Source: Xanthostigma xanthostigma (lineage: Eukaryota > Arthropoda > Insecta > Raphidioptera > Raphidiidae). From it: a DNA stretch of 64,000 nt. Location of the stretch: assembly GCA_963575645.1 (NCBI GenBank), contig OY754467.1, positions 52,051,108 through 52,115,107 on the forward strand. Direction: 5' to 3'. Under the pieces are notes generated by a model. That model did not search any database. It had not been told where the DNA came from and saw only the letters and a program-made list of their open reading frames with translations. Shown piece by piece: positions 45,910-57,881 of the stretch. Within the stretch, counting starts at the first letter, position 1; every line of letters begins with the position of its first letter. Made by a program: the position numbers and the translations under genes.

Positions 45910-46866
45910 CATGCTTTTTAATTAAGGAATTTTGACATAACCGAATTTCGTAAACCTATCTACATATATCGCACAAATTGACGATCAGTTTTGATTAAAC
46001 GGAACCTCACTCAAATATTTGTAATACCTAACTATATTTCAAGATCCTGAGGGCCCAAACGTATTACACGTTTCGCACGCCATTAGATTTTGAATAATTT
46101 AAAGATTGAACAGCGGTTCCAAAAAATTAACTGATTTTGTCCTTACTTAAAATAGATATGACCTTTCAATCAAAACTGATTTATATTTATTTAAATGAAA
46201 TTGTTTACTTATAAGTTTTGAACGGAAGATAAAGGTGTATGTCTCTCTGTTTTATCGAGAAATAAAGTGGCTTATGCCGCATTTTTTTTTTCTAAAATAA
46301 GATTAATGAAGAAGTTCAACTTCAAAAATCGAAGTGGCGATTTTGTCTCGTGACCGTAGATGCGCGTGTCCCATTCTCGTCCGAACCATAAATCTCGAAA
46401 CTAAAAAACCCGACGCGTTAAGTGCTCATAAAAAACTTGAGTACACAGAAATGGCGTTGTGCGACTGCATTTTGGTATGCCATTTACTGCGCGGTCATTT
46501 CTCGGAAATGCAGATCGTACTTAAAATTCTATCCGACAACGTTTTGATATAAATTAACATAATTTAGCGCCGCCGTCGCTGCGCGACAAAAAATAAACGG
46601 TACATTGAAATTAGTAGGCGATGAATCGTCAAAACAAACATTTGCGCTGTTCGGCCTTTGTTTTTTTTTTTTTTGTGTGTGTGGTATGCTTAGTTTATTG
46701 ACCAAACAACCGAGGACTATTGTTTTTCTGTACACTGATTGGCTACTGAATTCACCGACTGTAAGTGCAGATTTACAGTTGTAATTAATACATAACTAAC
46801 ATCGTTTTGTGTGTAGAATATGTTTGATTGTTTCTATTGTGCGGTCAGTTTCAAGAAAAATTAGTA

Positions 46867-46988
46867 ATTATTGTGCGACTAGTGAGAGAAGGAGAAGATT
46901 CCATGAGCGTGAAATTTGCCGCACGAGCTTAGCGAGTGCGGTAACACGCGAGTGGAATATTCTCCTTCGATCAACGGTCGCACATAAT
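46867..46988. repeat. Palindromic MITE, 122 bp
   Basis: 'attattgtgcgac' and 'gtcgcacataat' are the ends. Inner arms 'gagaaggagaagattcca' and 'tggaatattctccttc' pair, and the centre 'gccgcacgagc' pairs with 'gcgagtgcgg'. Confidence 0.75.
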
Positions 46989-47164
46989 ATTTTATTCAAC
47001 TAGCACGAGTAGGTAATATCTAATCGGGGCCGTGATAAAAGAGGGAAAAATAATAAATCACTTCATTGGTTGACGTATCTACCCACCGCCCTCGATGCAC
47101 ACAAGATGGCCCTGACTTTCACTGAATTGCGATGCTGTTTTCATATATACAATACCGCCTACCA

Positions 47165-47260
47165 CTTCCTATTGGTCCAGAAGCTGCGTGCAGTTTTTTT
47201 TTCATTATTGCACGCTCGGGCTTGCTACTGCGTTTCTATTGGTCCAGAAAATTCATTATC
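47165..47260 (+). promoter_or_regulatory. Two CCAAT-type direct repeats, possible promoter
   Basis: TATTGGTCCAGAA occurs at about 47170 and 47237, 67 bp apart, each with an inverted CCAAT box (ATTGG). The small open frame at 47893 lies 650 bp downstream. The link is speculative. Confidence 0.2.
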
Positions 47261-47669
47261 TCACAGTACGGCTCATTATTAGCACTCTACGCGTCAGCAT
47301 GAAGTAATTTATTATTTCTCCCGAATTTAGCAGGGCCCCGAAATTGCATATTACTCACGCGTGTTGAATAAAATATGTTTATTTACTCCTTTGAAGATGG
47401 CTAGTTTTTAATAGCTTGTAAAAGCCGCTGCACACGAGGCCTACTAGTTTTTTATAGAGCTGGTTTTGTTCATTGCTGTCATGTGCTCGCTTCACACGAG
47501 ACGTTTTTCCAAGCTAGTTTTCTGCATAAATCTGGTGCGCGCGCAGTGACGGTTCGAATATAAGCACAGAACTAAACGTGTCTGTTGTCTGACTCTGAGC
47601 AAAATTACGCCATGTTGGTTTGTGGGCGTTTGTTCAAGTGCCCACGTGACAAGATACTGCTTCCTGATT

Positions 47670-47720
47670 GAGACAACAATCGGCTCGTCATTCTAACAAT
47701 GACTCGCGTATTGTTGTCTC
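47670..47720. repeat. Hairpin, 51 bp
   Basis: GAGACAACAAT and ATTGTTGTCTC are perfect arms. The inner part is only partly complementary. Confidence 0.65.
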
Positions 47721-47892
47721 ATGAAATTGTTTGTCGTCGCCTGCTCTTCAGTCTCTGTTACAATATTGTTTATTTGTGATCAGACATGCATACCAGACTA
47801 TGCGCATAATATGGGCAATCGCGCGGCAGTTTATTCGCACCATCCGGTTGTCGTTGTAGACTGTGCAGACAAAAACGTAATACCATTTTGAG

Positions 47893-48132
47893 ATGACGCT
47901 TTCCATTCACTTAATCATTAGAGACACATTTAATGTTTACAAATCCGTTGAAATTGACGGTCCAGTTTCGTTTGCGCAATTCCTTTCCGATATTGCACAA
48001 ATCGGATCAGAATTTCTCCTTGTTTGCGGTATGCAGTCACGCCGTAGCGAAGAAATTGCCAGAAGCCCAGAGTTTCAGCGCTGTTATCGTGCTCCGATAA
48101 AAGAAATTGTCCGCGTTGTGTCGGAATCATAA
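47893..48132 (+). CDS. Small open reading frame of unknown function
   Basis: An ATG opens 79 codons, starting MTLSIHLIIRDTFNVYKSVE and ending REIVRVVSES-like (PIKEIVRVVSES) before TAA. Base composition is balanced and unlike the AT-rich surroundings. An AATAAA follows at 48253-48258, about 120 nt past the stop. No signal peptide, membrane segment or known motif is visible. A frame is also open on the opposite strand for most of this stretch (47930-48130), which weakens the case. It could be a short single-exon gene, a retrocopy or an unrecognised element remnant. Confidence 0.22.
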   Translation: MTLSIHLIIRDTFNVYKSVEIDGPVSFAQFLSDIAQIGSEFLLVCGMQSRRSEEIARSPEFQRCYRAPIKEIVRVVSES

Positions 48133-48259
48133 TTTCTCGTTGGGTGTAGATTTCTCAAGTCTACCGCTGCTGATGACTGGTTGAGTGATGGCATCCATGC
48201 GTTGTGCGTGCTGAGAGAAAACCTTTAACCTCTGAGTTTTTGAGGTTAATACAATAAAA

Positions 48260-49308
48260 GTTGTAATTAGTAATTATTCGTACCGACCGCGACGCACGTA
48301 CAGTACTGTATAAAATAAACTAGTGTTGAAACAGTCTTCGAATCCTGGATGACTGTGAAACCCGTGCCTCATCATTCAAAGTGGCGTTTGAATTCGTATG
48401 CAGGTAATAGCTAAAGAGCCAGTAGTGAGATTCCAAGACATATTTTAACAAACCTGAAATATTTAAGTTATAGTAATATTATAAGCCTATATTTATGATG
48501 GCAGACATCTCCTTCGCTTGTAACATTCCGGAAGACACATAAAAGGTACTCTGTATGATACGATACGATAAAAGCAATAATAGGGTCTCGTTACCATTCT
48601 GAAGGTTGCAGTTTTAGCGGATAGTACGGGTTATTTTGACGCGCTGAAAAAAAAGTTGCTCGTCACTGAATTCTATAGTCAGTAGTAGATCGTCAGTCAC
48701 TCATCCAAACGTTTACTGAAATCTAATACTTTCTTTCATCGCGATCTGTCAGAAGACTGCCTAATTAAACAGTCAGTCGAGAGAACAGTCAATGAAGGTT
48801 GCAATTTCCGGCTGACTGGTATATTTCAATTAATAGAGTAATGATTCATTTGTTGACGAAATTAGTTGTTCATTTACAATGCAATTTGCGAATCAGAATA
48901 ATTCGTACAGCAAATCATTTTATTGCAACGACTTCTGACTGCCGTTGTGTATGGAACTGCATATGGAGAGGGTATTGATACGATTTTCTGACTTGTTTTC
49001 TACCTTTTTAAACGGTTTTATTTAGCTTGACCCCGTATAATTATAACAATCTTTGTTTCAAATCTTGCGACAGCTTTTTCAACTATTCCCCGTTATCCGA
49101 TTGAGTTGAAATTTTGCATACGCATGTAGTTCCGATGACAATTATAATGACTAACTGACCGGTCCGGCTTTCGTGCGGATGCAAATGGCACTTTTAATAA
49201 AGCACACTAAAAACTTAAAAATAAAAATAGGTAAAAAATCTTTTAAAGCTAAACGGCTTTACTGTACAATCGATGATGTACTAATAACTAAAAAATAATT
49301 ATTAATCT
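48260..49308. other. No gene seen
   Basis: AT-rich DNA without a supported feature. Confidence 0.45.
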
Positions 49309-49480
49309 CCATAGGGGGCTTTGATTAAACTAAAATAAAATCGTTGGGGCATTTATAGTTACATTATGGTCGAAAAGACAGTCGAAAGCTATAAATTTTA
49401 TTTCCAATCTCAAACAAATGAAAGTTTTCTGATAAATGCGCCCCACGATTTTATTTTAGTTTAATCAAAGCCCTCTATGG
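49309..49480. repeat. Palindromic MITE, 172 bp
   Basis: The arm 'ccatagggggctttgattaa' then 'actaaaataaaatcgttggggc' (in two pieces) is inverted at 49440-49480. The loop is about 90 bp. Confidence 0.88.
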
Positions 49481-49503
49481 TAATTCATAATTTTATTCTG
49501 AAG

Positions 49504-49723
49504 TTTTTGACGTGATAACGTTTTATAAATTGATTAAACACCAGCTGCACGCACGAAAAAGTGTAACGTTCCTAACGTTCCGCCTGACCCTGTGCGTGCA
49601 AGCGAGAGCGCAGTATGCTTCGGCCCAAGTTTGACAGCTACTAAAATTTAGGTTATGTATTACGGAATACGTTATCACGTAAAACTATCGTCCGTAAACC
49701 GACATTACAGACAACCAATTTTT
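49504..49723 (+). mobile_element. MITE of the GACGTGATAACGTC family
   Basis: Short version (220 bp) with 'tttttgacgtgataacgttt' and 'acgttatcacgtaaaactat'. Collinear with 4458-4702. Confidence 0.75.
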
Positions 49724-49891
49724 CGTACATCATTGCACAATAACACCGTTTAACTTAAAAAGAAGCTTTTTTACCTATTTTATAGAGTGCCATTTTTTAC
49801 CAGTCGAGTCACGCTTTTTTATAATATCATTTGAATCTAAAAGCCACTTGATACTTTTGCTGTTTCATAGATTAAAACATTCATCTTTATA

Positions 49892-50103
49892 AGGCCTAGC
49901 ACACATGAAGAGCGTTCAACGCGCGTTGGCCCAACGCGCGTTTACAATTTCTATACAACTGTATATAACTGTTTACATGATAACGCGCATTCAACGCGCC
50001 ACCGACGCGCGTTATCATGTAAACAGTTATATACAGTTGTATAGAAATTGTAAACGCGCGTTGGGCCAACGCGCGTTGAACTCCTCTCATATAAACTAGG
50101 CCT
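49892..50103. repeat. Palindromic MITE, 212 bp, with CGCGCGTTGG motifs
   Basis: Arms of about 95 bp contain 'caacgcgcgttggcccaacg' and 'gtatataactgtttacatga', mirrored from 'gcgcgttatcatgtaaacag'. The outer ends are AGGCCTAG and CTAGGCCT. Confidence 0.92.
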
Positions 50104-50975
50104 AATTGAGATGGTTTTAAAAATATATATATTTTTTTAATTATTTTGGTTCGTTTGGCATAATAATCGAACTCATAATAATTTTTACCAGCTAGTATTC
50201 ACATTTGAATCTGGAATCTATGCATTTAATGGACGTCGCAGCCGTAGAAAAGCTAGCTCTGCGTTACCTACTCGTCTATCCTCAAGCTGCACTAATTATT
50301 GTACTTAACTGATCATTCTCATGATTTCGCTTCATCATTAAAATAGTAACGGGACGTGCATCCGTATGTATAATTTCATTTTTTTATTTTTTTTATGAAA
50401 GTTTGTTTTACCTTTCCTGATTTAATAAATTATAATAGAAATGCATTCTGTTTTGTTGATTTTTATTATAGATATATTATCATGCATTTTTTTATCTGCG
50501 TAATGATCAAAGGTTTTTTCAAATCACATATCAGGGTCACCTGTTATGAAGATAACAATTTTGATAATATAATCTTTATTAAAAAGAAATCACGCTAAAA
50601 TTTGATTAAATCAAATATCGATAAAAATTTGTATAATCACTGCAAAAATTCGATTTTAAATAAAAATGATCTTCGATAAAAAATTCATAGGAAAAAATAA
50701 TATTTACCATGAAGTACTTAGTCATGTAAATGAAATGGGTTAAACAATACTTCCTGTACTTGCAATAACAATACAGATATATAAATGCATACCTACTTAT
50801 AACTTGTAAGCCAGGAGATATATTTTCTATACAAGCATGCGGTAATTAAATGTGAAAAAGTTTTCTTCAAGAAATCGTCTGTTGAAGGTATACCTACGCT
50901 TTAAAAATCATTAAAAATCAACACTTTAATATATTTTGGCTGTTTAAGCTATAAAAGTACAAGATTTTCGAGTAA
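50104..50975. other. No gene seen
   Basis: AT-rich. Short frames are present but none has coding character. Confidence 0.45.
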
Positions 50976-51321
50976 TCTATACTAATAATATATAAAGCTG
51001 AAGAGTTTGTTTGTTTGGTTGAACGCGCTAATCTCAGGAACTACTGGTTCGAATTGACAAAAAAAAATTTTGTTGGATGGTCCATTTATCGAGGAAGGCT
51101 ATAGGCTATATAATATCACGCTACGACCAATAGTAGTGGAGCATCAATGAAAAATCAAACTCAAAATTTGTCCGTCCAACAAAAACTTTTAAACGGTAAC
51201 TTCATCATCATGAAATTTGGGCACAACACTCATCTCGGTAAACTAAGATGAATGTGCGTACTCATGTCCCTCCCTCCCATTCGTTCTTTTGTACCCACGT
51301 GAAACCGGGCGGGACCGCTAG
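50976..51321 (+). mobile_element. Non-autonomous Helitron, 346 bp
   Basis: It starts A|TCTATACTAATAATATATA and ends GGGACCGCTAG|T. It is nearly full-length collinear with 30358-30700, with an extra ATA near the start and small indels. Confidence 0.8.
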
Positions 51322-52340
51322 TAATTAATATAACGGAATTACAAGTTAAATAAAAATTTACTAGTTTTTAAAAATTCAGTATGCTTTAATACTTACATTC
51401 AGAATCTGAAATAACGTCAAATGAGCCTGTTCTTAAGAGAAACTATATACAATAGAACGTGTGCAATGCACATGTGACTGACGGTTTTAAGTAAATAATT
51501 GGAATAATTTTATTGTTACGCAATCGTCTTCTATAATAGCAGCGCATCGCAATTGTCTGTAATTGAGAATTGTAAATTGTATTGTGAGTTCTTAGAAGGC
51601 GACATGTTGTCAACTGCGACCTGACTAAAATATTTTATGTTGGCAATTTGAAAGTCACATAATATAGCCTTATCTATAGGTACTAGCCGTTACCCGTGAG
51701 ATAAATGACACAAGTGGTCTTTGCCAATAATATTACAGACCGTAAACATAATTATAGATTTATTATCGTGAATGATTTCGTAATATTGATTAATTTATCT
51801 GTAAAATGTGATTTTAATTTTATAATTATTGTGATTCACAATGATCTAATCGAGCGTGAAGTTAAGAGGTGATTCACAAAATGATACAATTATGTATAAA
51901 CGGAAGAGCATCATGATCATAAGTTTTTTATTGAAAGACAATATAAAAATTTAAACATTTCGTTGTTTTGTTGTGTTCCTTTGTTTGTTTTCAATTTAAC
52001 ATAAAACTGAAAAAGTTTCTACTATAATTTGAGAAAGAAACATTTTTCGTACAAGAAGTTTATTTTGGTTGAGAAACAATTAAGAAAAGAAGCTTTACCA
52101 GAGTATCGCTTGTGGCTAACGTTTCGAAAATTTTATTTTCATCATGAACATGTACCTATAACAAATTACATTAAAATTCCGAAGCCTCCAATAGCCGAAT
52201 TAGTTGAGACTCGAATTCACCTTGCATTTTTACTTAATTATAACACTGAGTTATATATTAATTATAACATTCAGGAGAACAATAGGTAAACAAGAACATA
52301 ACCCCACTTTTATTCGGGTTCGGACGTTGATTGAATGAAG
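51322..52340. other. No gene supported
   Basis: A truncated Helitron-like end ('actagccgttacccg') is near 51683. An 86-codon frame at 52029-52289 lacks an ATG start. Confidence 0.4.
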
Positions 52341-52492
52341 CAGAACTAGTATTGTCCGTTCAGAAATGGACAGAACTAGTTTTGTCCAACTGAAAATGCA
52401 CAAAACTAGTATTGCTCATTATATAACACTCAATACTTAAATGTGAGATTTCGGATGTGGGCAGTATTCATTGGTCAAAACTAGTTTTGCGC
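52341..52492. repeat. Cluster of four ACTAGT palindromic motifs
   Basis: CAGAACTAGTATTG (52341), CAGAACTAGTTTTG (52371), CAAAACTAGTATTG (52401) and CAAAACTAGTTTTG (52476) occur within 150 bp. The last is a perfect 14-bp palindrome. Confidence 0.75.
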
Positions 52493-53040
52493 ATTTATTT
52501 CGGTCATTGACCGAATTCGGGTATAGACCGTAACATATATTCCGTATACGCATACGACCTTGAAACATATCCGTTACGTCATCGCGGAGTTTTCGAAAGC
52601 AGTGCATTGAACTTTGACACAGCGTCCTTGTTTTTTTGCACCGCTCTCCGCCTGAGTTGTTTTCTTTTTTATTTTATTTTCCGACTCCGGCAAAACACGC
52701 AAGGAACAAAACAATCCCCTTGATTGTTTCCAGTGCCTTGGCGATCGCTGTTTTCCCCGTTTCGTATATAAAATAACGCGATATACCTAACTGCAGACCG
52801 CAAGTCGGTCAACTGATAAATATACACACATATATACAGGCTTGCTTCATTTACATGTTTTGCAACATTATAATATTATACTCTATAAGAGTGCTTCTCC
52901 AACTTGGGATCGCAGACATAATCTCAACAGTGATAATACGTTGTTTACACTACACACTAAATAAGTATGTAGTGTGTGTCTCGGTTACAGAGTGGTTTTT
53001 TGTCAGATGAATAACGTGGCTAAAGAAGTTTCACTTCGAA

Positions 53041-53632
53041 AAAAAATTGGTTGTCTGTAAAGTCGGTTTACGGACGATAGTTTTACGTGATAACGTATTC
53101 CGTAATACATAACCTAAATTCTACATATAATAATTATAATAATTCGAATCTATGATATTGCATCTTTCGCTTCAAATTTAGGTTAATTTTATGTATTAAA
53201 ATACTCACCACCTATAATAATAATTGTTTTTTTTAACTTTCTTTCTTTCGTATTTATTTTAAGTCTCAAAGATTAATTGTCATAATATTTTGAAAACAAT
53301 TGTTTCACTGTTTATATAAAATTCCAAAACCTACTTACAATATTTAAGTATTTTCATACGTCAAAAAATTGATTTTTATAATGATAAAATTTGTATGAAA
53401 ACGATTTTTTCGAGAGATGAGACCTAGCTAAAACGATTTTTTGCCCCCCAAAATCCCTTTTCAGTAAATTTCATCCAAATCGTTAGGGCCGTTTTCGAGA
53501 AAAGCACGCACAGGGTCAGGCGGAACGCTAGGTTCGTTAGGAACGTTACACTTTTTCGTGCATGCAGCCGGTGTTTCATCAATTTATAAGATTGGTGATT
53601 CATCAATTTATAAGACGTTATCACGTCAAAAA
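53041..53632 (-). mobile_element. MITE of the GACGTGATAACGTC family with internal insertion
   Basis: It starts 'aaattggttgtctgtaaagt' and ends 'gacgttatcacgtcaaaaa'. Between, 53130-53380 is the reverse complement of 32885-33150 of the composite Helitron. Confidence 0.65.
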
Positions 53633-53882
53633 TTGGTTGTCTGTAAAGTCGGTTTACGGACGATAGTTTTACGTGATAACGTCATAAAGAAACATTGATG
53701 AACTCTCTGACGTCACGCGAGAAGAGAGAGAAATGCGTACAAGCCGACGCTTGGGCCGATCGTGCCTCTCTATCGCTTATACCGCGCTCTCGCTTGCACG
53801 CTCAGGCTCAGGCGGAACGTGACACTTTTTCGTGCGTGCAGCCGGTGTTTCATCAATTTATAAGACGTTATCACGCCAAAAA
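53633..53882 (-). mobile_element. Second GACGTGATAACGTC MITE, abutting the first
   Basis: A full copy starting 'ttggttgtctgtaaagtcgg' and ending 'gacgttatcacgccaaaaa'. It directly follows the previous copy in the same orientation. Confidence 0.7.
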
Positions 53883-54341
53883 ATATTCTGTTCCTAATCG
53901 AACTAGGACAAGAGAGATATAATAACTGGTGACCTCTGCCAGTTTAAAAAGTTTCGATGAACCATTCTGATGGAATGTTTTTGTAATTATTATGTCGGTG
54001 ATATTCCCCAGACTAATCTTATGAAATTGTTTCGTCACGTTAATATTTAAAACATTTTATTGATTTGTAATTTACATTCATACCAATTAATTTTTATTAC
54101 CTTAAAAAGTTAAACAGGAAAAGTTTTATTTTGTCGGTGATTTTTGCTCAAGGGCAGTGGGACAAAAAAAAATTGTTTTGAAGCTAAATTTGGCTGTCTT
54201 GATCCTTCCTCGAAAGTGTACTTTCTACACGATGATTCGATTTGTTCGATCGTGGCAAATATGTAGTGGGACTCATTGATGAGATTTACAATTTTTTACC
54301 CGCGATTGAAAAAACTAAGTATATTTTTTTTTAATAATTTC

Positions 54342-55325
54342 TTTTTGACGTGATAACGTCTTATAAATTGATGAATCACCAATCTTATAAATTGATAAAA
54401 CACCGGCCGCATGCACGAAAAAGTGTAACGTTCCTAACGGTCGTAACGTTCCTAACGCGTAACGTTCCGCCTGACCCTGTGCGTGCTTTTTGCTAATGTC
54501 TCGCTCAATTTAAATCAGATCGGTTTGAAACCAGTCTTAAACGTAAGAGGAGAACATTTTACATAGATTTCGTATAACAGAATTTGCCTAAACAGTTTTT
54601 TTATACAAATTTATATAGAAAAATAGTTGTATAAATGCAATGTTGTCTAATGCATGGCGCGACGCGGTCGGTCGTCTTTGTTTGCCGTACATGGAAATTA
54701 GAAAATAACGTATGTCTTGTCTTAAAACGGCTGCATTTCTAATGTTTAATTCAATTTTTTGACATTAGTATTTTGTGAAATGCAACGCCTTCTAAGTTAA
54801 GTATTGGAATAACTAATTATTATTAGAACATAATACTTTGACAGTTGCAAACGTCACTTTTGACATTTCTTATCATTCCGACACAAAGGATAAGCGGATT
54901 AAAACCAAATTTTGGGAGGATGTTTGATATGCAAATATGAAGTGACCTATTGTTTTTGGGGAACATCGGCGCATGCGTAAAAGAATATATCTCTTATAAT
55001 GATGTTTTATATAATAATAATATAGTTTTTAAAACGGTTTTTACTCTATCTATTTTTACTAAAAATTTTTGTAAATTTTTTGGGGAAAATCGGCGCATGC
55101 GCAAAAGAGATACATGCCATAGTTGTTTTTTATATAATAATAGTATACTTTTTATAGTGTTTTATTATTCTACTTAATAAAATTTACCTAAATTCGAAGC
55201 GAAAGATGCAATATCATAGATTCGAATTATTATAATTATTATATAAATTTAGGTTATGTATTACGAAATACGTTATCACGTAAAACTATCGTCCGTAAAC
55301 CGACTTTACAGACAACCAATTTTTT
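54342..55325 (+). mobile_element. Long GACGTGATAACGTC element, expanded copy
   Basis: The ends match the short MITEs. The interior ('aaatcagatcggtttgaaac', 'gaggagaacattttacatag') matches 63339-63917. About 320 bp at 54920-55240 is extra here and includes a 124-bp dimer. Confidence 0.7.
54956..55190 (+). repeat. Two-copy direct repeat, unit about 124 bp
   Basis: Each unit starts near 'ttggggaa.atcggcgcatgc' (54956 and 55080) and continues with 'ttttatataataata'. The second copy holds the palindrome GCGCATGCGC. Confidence 0.7.
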
Positions 55326-55860
55326 ATTTAAAATGCATTCATCTCATGTTTTTCATACCTCAAAGCACTAAAAAGCTATTCGGTTTGTAAATATTCCGTT
55401 GATAACCGGAAAATTGTCGTAATTATTATTGTTCGCTTTTATTCTAGCTTATAAAACAATAGCGCATAAAACTAATGCATTCAGATCTATCTAAAACCAT
55501 ATAACAAAAGATAGTGTGCATACGCTAAAACACGATGCGCTTTTTTTTTGACATAATGTAAACGGAAACGTTTTTCTTTGTGTTTTGAACATACTCCATC
55601 GGTTGCGATAATAATCGGTAATCACAAATGAAATTACATGTTTTTTTTTAATGTCTCGAAGATCAATATAGCGTGTTGGATATAAATAAAAAACTGTACT
55701 TGCAATGGCGGCTGGGTGAGCTAAGGTGTTTCGAGAAGCTCAAATCATTTTTCTTAAACGACATCTTTAATCAAGGTGATCTGTAAAACACTTTCCGATC
55801 TTTACGGACGACCTGTATATTGTTCTTCTCAATTTTAATCGCCTTCCGCCGGTCGCTCAT
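55326..55860. other. No gene seen
   Basis: AT-rich DNA without a supported feature. Confidence 0.45.
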
Positions 55861-55901
55861 TTTTCTTACTGCAATCTACAATGTAGATTGCAGTAAGAAA
55901 A
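55861..55901. repeat. Perfect hairpin, 20-bp stem
   Basis: TTTTCTTACTGCAATCTACA pairs with 55882-55901 around one A. Confidence 0.9.
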
Positions 55902-56015
55902 CTGCATTGTGTTGCGACCCTCCATGGTGATTATATCCGCGGGCTTGATCATCATCATCTCTAACAAACGCATTGCAATTCAGTCCTAGAATAGTTTAAT
56001 GGACCCACAATTCTG

Positions 56016-56721
56016 GTGTTATACACGGAGAGCTGGCTACGGAGGGGTAGGGGTGACTCGGTGCAAAGCTGAAAATTTGCAGAATAATAGGAGATAGTAC
56101 AATTAGGGAAAAAATTGCCAGAAGACTAGGCGGAAGATAAAGAGCCGCCAGAAGGCGCTAATGTTGCGAAAAATCAGTGCACTTCTGGCAGTTTCTATAC
56201 TTATTCTGTAATTCAAAACTAGATTACCTGCAAAACGCCAGAAGGCTAAGTGGAAGAATGACAGAGATATTTAGGCAAATACATACCCTATAAGCTATAA
56301 GGCAATTATTTAATCGTCATAATTATATTTTCATTGATAAAATTACGTTGTTATAAGAACGTAATTTTATTAATTAATTTAATTTTATTTTTATCAAAAT
56401 GACATTAATAATTTTGAATATTTGTCGAATGTAATTATTATATCATGTTTGAATTTTTAGTATGCCCTTATAACTATATAATGTATAATATATAATCTAG
56501 TTTTGAATTACAGAATAAGTATAGAAATTGTCAGAAGTGCACTGAGTCACATAATTATTGCAAAATTTTTCGCAACATTAGCGCCTTCTGGCGACTCTTT
56601 ATCTTCCGCCTAGTCTTCTAGCATTTTTTTCCCTACTTACTTGTACTATCTCCTATATTATTCTGCAAATTTTCAGCTTTGCACCGAATCACCCCTACCC
56701 CTCTGTAGCCAGCTCTTACAC
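56016..56721. mobile_element. Foldback element with ~200-bp inverted ends
   Basis: The left arm to about 56225 ('agctggctacggaggggtag', 'gaagactaggcggaagataa', 'gtgcacttctggca') is inverted at 56497-56721. The spacer of about 270 bp is AT-rich without a frame. Confidence 0.85.
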
Positions 56722-57214
56722 TATTAATAAACATGTGTGTATGAAAAAAGTTGGAATTGTGTCGACGACAATAATAATTGCAAGCGACTGATGTTATCAC
56801 AAAAAGCTTCTGCCATCTTGTCGACTATGGAAATCGCGATTAAATGAACCGCAGCTGCCTTTTTCACGTTTCCTCTGTGCAATTACTTGCCAAAGAACGG
56901 ACATCTGCGCCTCTGAGAAGACGCTGCAGTCGACATTTTTTGAAACCAGATATACGTAATATGTTAAATCGTGATAATAATACTGATGTAATTAAATATT
57001 GTACCTTGCGTATGAAACAAAAGTAGAACCGTTTCTACAATCAATCATAAACTGTATGTATACAGTCGAACCTGGATAAGCAAGAGTTCAAGCGACCGCA
57101 ATCTCATTTTCGCATACACAGGTATTTCATTAACCCGAGTTTCTATAGCTTATAGAGGTACAGGGGTGGCATTTCTCAGTTATAAAGGTCTATAAAAATA
57201 CAGCAAATATGTAG

Positions 57215-57530
57215 TAGAGCTGTAACAAACCGTATGTATTCGTTACTGAGTAACGGGTACATCGTCTGACTCGAAGTAACGAATCGTTACTTACAAATTC
57301 ATTTCGTTACTCGCATCTGTCGTATCCATCTCAGCAGCATGTCAGTTCGACTCGTTTGATGCCTCTCAATGCGATGGTAGGTACATGCTTGATGCTGTTG
57401 CCTGTTGGTACACGATTTTATGTCGTATGAAAAGTAACGAGTAACGTACCGATACGAAAGTAACGGGTACTGGTTCTTTAAGTAACGAATACATACGGGT
57501 ACACAATTTCTCGTTACTTTTACAGCTCTA
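57215..57530. mobile_element. hAT-like MITE, GTAACG family, copy 1
   Basis: The ends TAGAGCTGTAAC and TTTACAGCTCTA are inverted. A perfect 8-bp duplication ATATGTAG flanks it (57207-57214 and 57531-57538). The body repeats GTAACGAAT-type motifs. Confidence 0.88.
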
Positions 57531-57548
57531 ATATGTAGTGGTAAACAT

Positions 57549-57881
57549 TAGAGCTGTAAAAGTAACAAGAAATTGTGTACCCGTATTATGTATTCGTTAC
57601 TTAAAGAACCAGTACCCGTTACTTTCGTATCATTACGTTACTCGTTACTTTTCATACGACATACAATCGTGTACTAACAGCATCAAGCATGTGCCATCGC
57701 ATCGAGGCGCGTCGCATACGTGATACGGTATGACTTCGTTCGTATAACATATAACCGCATCAAACGTGTCGAACTGACATGGATACGACAGATGCCAGTA
57801 ACGAAATGAATTTGTAAGTAACGATTCGTTACGATGTACCCGTTACTCAGTAACGAATACATACGCTTTGTTACAGCTCTA
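57549..57881. mobile_element. hAT-like MITE, GTAACG family, copy 2, inverted to copy 1
   Basis: The ends TAGAGCTGTAAAAG and GTTACAGCTCTA have a perfect 8-bp duplication GTAAACAT (57541-57548 and 57882-57889). It is an independent insertion 18 bp from copy 1 in the opposite direction. Confidence 0.88.

Noticed and set aside
52029-52289. 86-codon open frame on the plus strand
   Set aside because: It starts at TTG rather than ATG, has no acceptor that I could support, and is rich in residues expected from AT-rich DNA.
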